Of a DNA stretch of 64,000 nt, positions 63,070 through 64,000 are shown in pieces. The translations under genes were made by a program, and so were the position numbers. Numbering within the stretch: position 1 is the first letter of the stretch; the number at the start of each line of letters is the position of its first letter. Where the stretch lies: positions 1,844,471 through 1,908,470 of the forward strand of contig NZ_CP092099.1 in assembly GCF_022259695.1 (NCBI RefSeq), read 5' to 3'. The DNA is from Flaviramulus sp. BrNp1-15 (lineage in GTDB: Bacteria > Bacteroidota > Bacteroidia > Flavobacteriales > Flavobacteriaceae). Under the pieces are notes generated by a model, which saw only the letters and a program-made list of their open reading frames with translations, was not told where the DNA came from and did no database searches.

Positions 63070-64000
63070 CAAATTCTTAATTTTGAATCTAATATATTTA
63101 ATTCCTCCATGCATTTACGCATCATCTTGTAAGTACGTTCAATATCTGCATCTAAACCTATTGAAAATCGAATTAAGCCATCGCTTAAACCCATTGTTTT
63201 TTGTTCCTCTTCTGGAATTTCTGATGATGTAGAAGTTCCCGGAGCACTAAACAGCGTTTTGTAAAATCCTAAACTAACGGCCAAATAACCAAGGTTTCGG
63301 TTTTGCATAAGTTCCATTAATTCATTGGCTTTTTCTAATGAACCAACATCAATAGTTAGCATACTTCCAAACCCATATTGAGGGTTCATCATTGTTTTAA
63401 ATAATTCATGAGAAGGATGCGATTTTAATCCTGGATATACCGTTTTTAAACCATCTTTTTCAAATTTTTCTGCAAGGAATAAACCATTTTTACTGTGTTG
63501 TTGCATTCTAATATGCAATGTTCTTAGGTTTTTTAAAATTGAAGCCGCTCGTAAACTATCCATTGTAGAACCTAAAAGCATTGAAGCTCCAGAATTTACA
63601 TTACGTAAATCATTTATAAATTCTTGAGTCCCGCAAACAACTCCACCAACAGTATCACTAGAACCATTAATAAATTTTGTTAAGCTATGTATTACAATAT
63701 CTGCTCCTAATATAGCTGGTGATATTGATAAAGGAGAAAATGTATTATCTACAACTAATTTTAAGTTATGGCGTTTAGCAATTTCAGATAATCCTTTAAT
63801 ATCTGCAACTTCTAGAAGCGGGTTACTAACCGATTCACAGTAAAGAGCTTTAGTGTTTTTAGTAATTGCTGCCTCAACACTTTCCAAATTTGTAATGTCT
63901 ACAAAAGATGTCTCTATATTTAAACGAGGTATAAAGTTTTTTAAGAATGCATAGGTTCCTCCATAAATAGTTCTGCTAGAAACAATATGGTCGCCAGCAC
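63066..64000 (-). CDS. Cys/Met-metabolism PLP-dependent enzyme (5' end cut by window edge)
   Basis: The frame is open to the right edge. The visible 310 residues begin AGDHIVSSRTIYGGTYAFLK, so the earlier TTG/ATG readings are internal. The PLP lysine is in IVIHSLTKFINGSSDTVGG, the cofactor Asp in KLVVDNTFSPLSISPAILGA, and the C-terminal FSAPGTSTSSEIPEEEQ and LSDGLIRFSIGLDADIERTY fit the family. It could be cystathionine gamma-synthase, O-acetylhomoserine sulfhydrylase or methionine gamma-lyase. The distinguishing region lies mostly outside the window. Confidence 0.92.
   Translation of the reverse strand, partial: AGDHIVSSRTIYGGTYAFLKNFIPRLNIETSFVDITNLESVEAAITKNTKALYCESVSNPLLEVADIKGLSEIAKRHNLKLVVDNTFSPLSISPAILGADIVIHSLTKFINGSSDTVGGVVCGTQEFINDLRNVNSGASMLLGSTMDSLRAASILKNLRTLHIRMQQHSKNGLFLAEKFEKDGLKTVYPGLKSHPSHELFKTMMNPQYGFGSMLTIDVGSLEKANELMELMQNRNLGYLAVSLGFYKTLFSAPGTSTSSEIPEEEQKTMGLSDGLIRFSIGLDADIERTYKMMRKCMEELNILDSKLRIC

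Overview
The window is AT-rich DNA from a marine-type member of the Flavobacteriaceae (Bacteroidota). The signs are T9SS type A and type B sorting domains, a hybrid two-component system, promoter-like TAnnTTTG elements and the conserved order tpx-dgkA-ftsK-lolA-lptF/G-ribB. No closer identification is possible from the sequence alone.

Region 1, about 1-9.7 kb, is a low-oxygen or redox-stress island: a DUF2267 gene, four tandem double-domain universal stress proteins, a small eRF1-like protein, an ATP-cone/Mrr-type nuclease protein, a beta-CASP RNA nuclease, an Hsp20 chaperone and two paralogous lipoproteins. Four FNR-type palindromes (TGATAnnTATCA) lie in the promoter regions. Three of them sit exactly 29.5 bp before a -7-like element, which suggests one Crp/Fnr regulon.

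Region 2, 9.8-36.3 kb, is the unusual part. It is bounded by 15-bp direct repeats, one of which is the 3' end of an intact tRNA-Ser(UGA), so it looks like a tRNA-integrated island although no integrase is present. A nearly complete type II secretion / type IV pilus-like machine is split between the two ends. The left, minus-strand half has a response regulator, major pseudopilin, prepilin peptidase, GspE, GspD, GspL-like and GspM-like genes. The right, plus-strand half has two lipoproteins, a GspC-like gene, a GspK-like beta-helix minor pilin, two more pseudopilins and GspF. Between them sit a Sec-exported two-protein YD/RHS system ending in an AHH-type nuclease toxin, an Imm11-type immunity gene, an HTH/CPBP pair, a REP transposase and a large T9SS type-B surface protein. 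All four main promoters carry the same inverted repeat (GTAAGG-N5-CCTTAC type), each centred exactly 30 bp before a TAnnTTT(G/A) element. This suggests that the island's own LuxR-type response regulator activates the machine, the RHS cargo and the surface protein together. I propose a dedicated T2SS-like export and regulation module for a Bacteroidota RHS toxin.

Region 3, 36.3-64 kb, is ordinary chromosome: tRNA-Ser, nitroreductase, a KdnA-like aminotransferase, a large hybrid two-component sensor, a lipocalin-like lipoprotein, a T9SS type-A FG-GAP-like protein, a TolB-like propeller protein, an amidohydrolase, the ribB-to-tpx block, a peroxide-defence cluster (katG, ankyrin protein, peroxiredoxin, thioredoxin), an NhaC antiporter, a YdjM-like membrane protein and a partial Cys/Met-metabolism PLP enzyme at the right edge.
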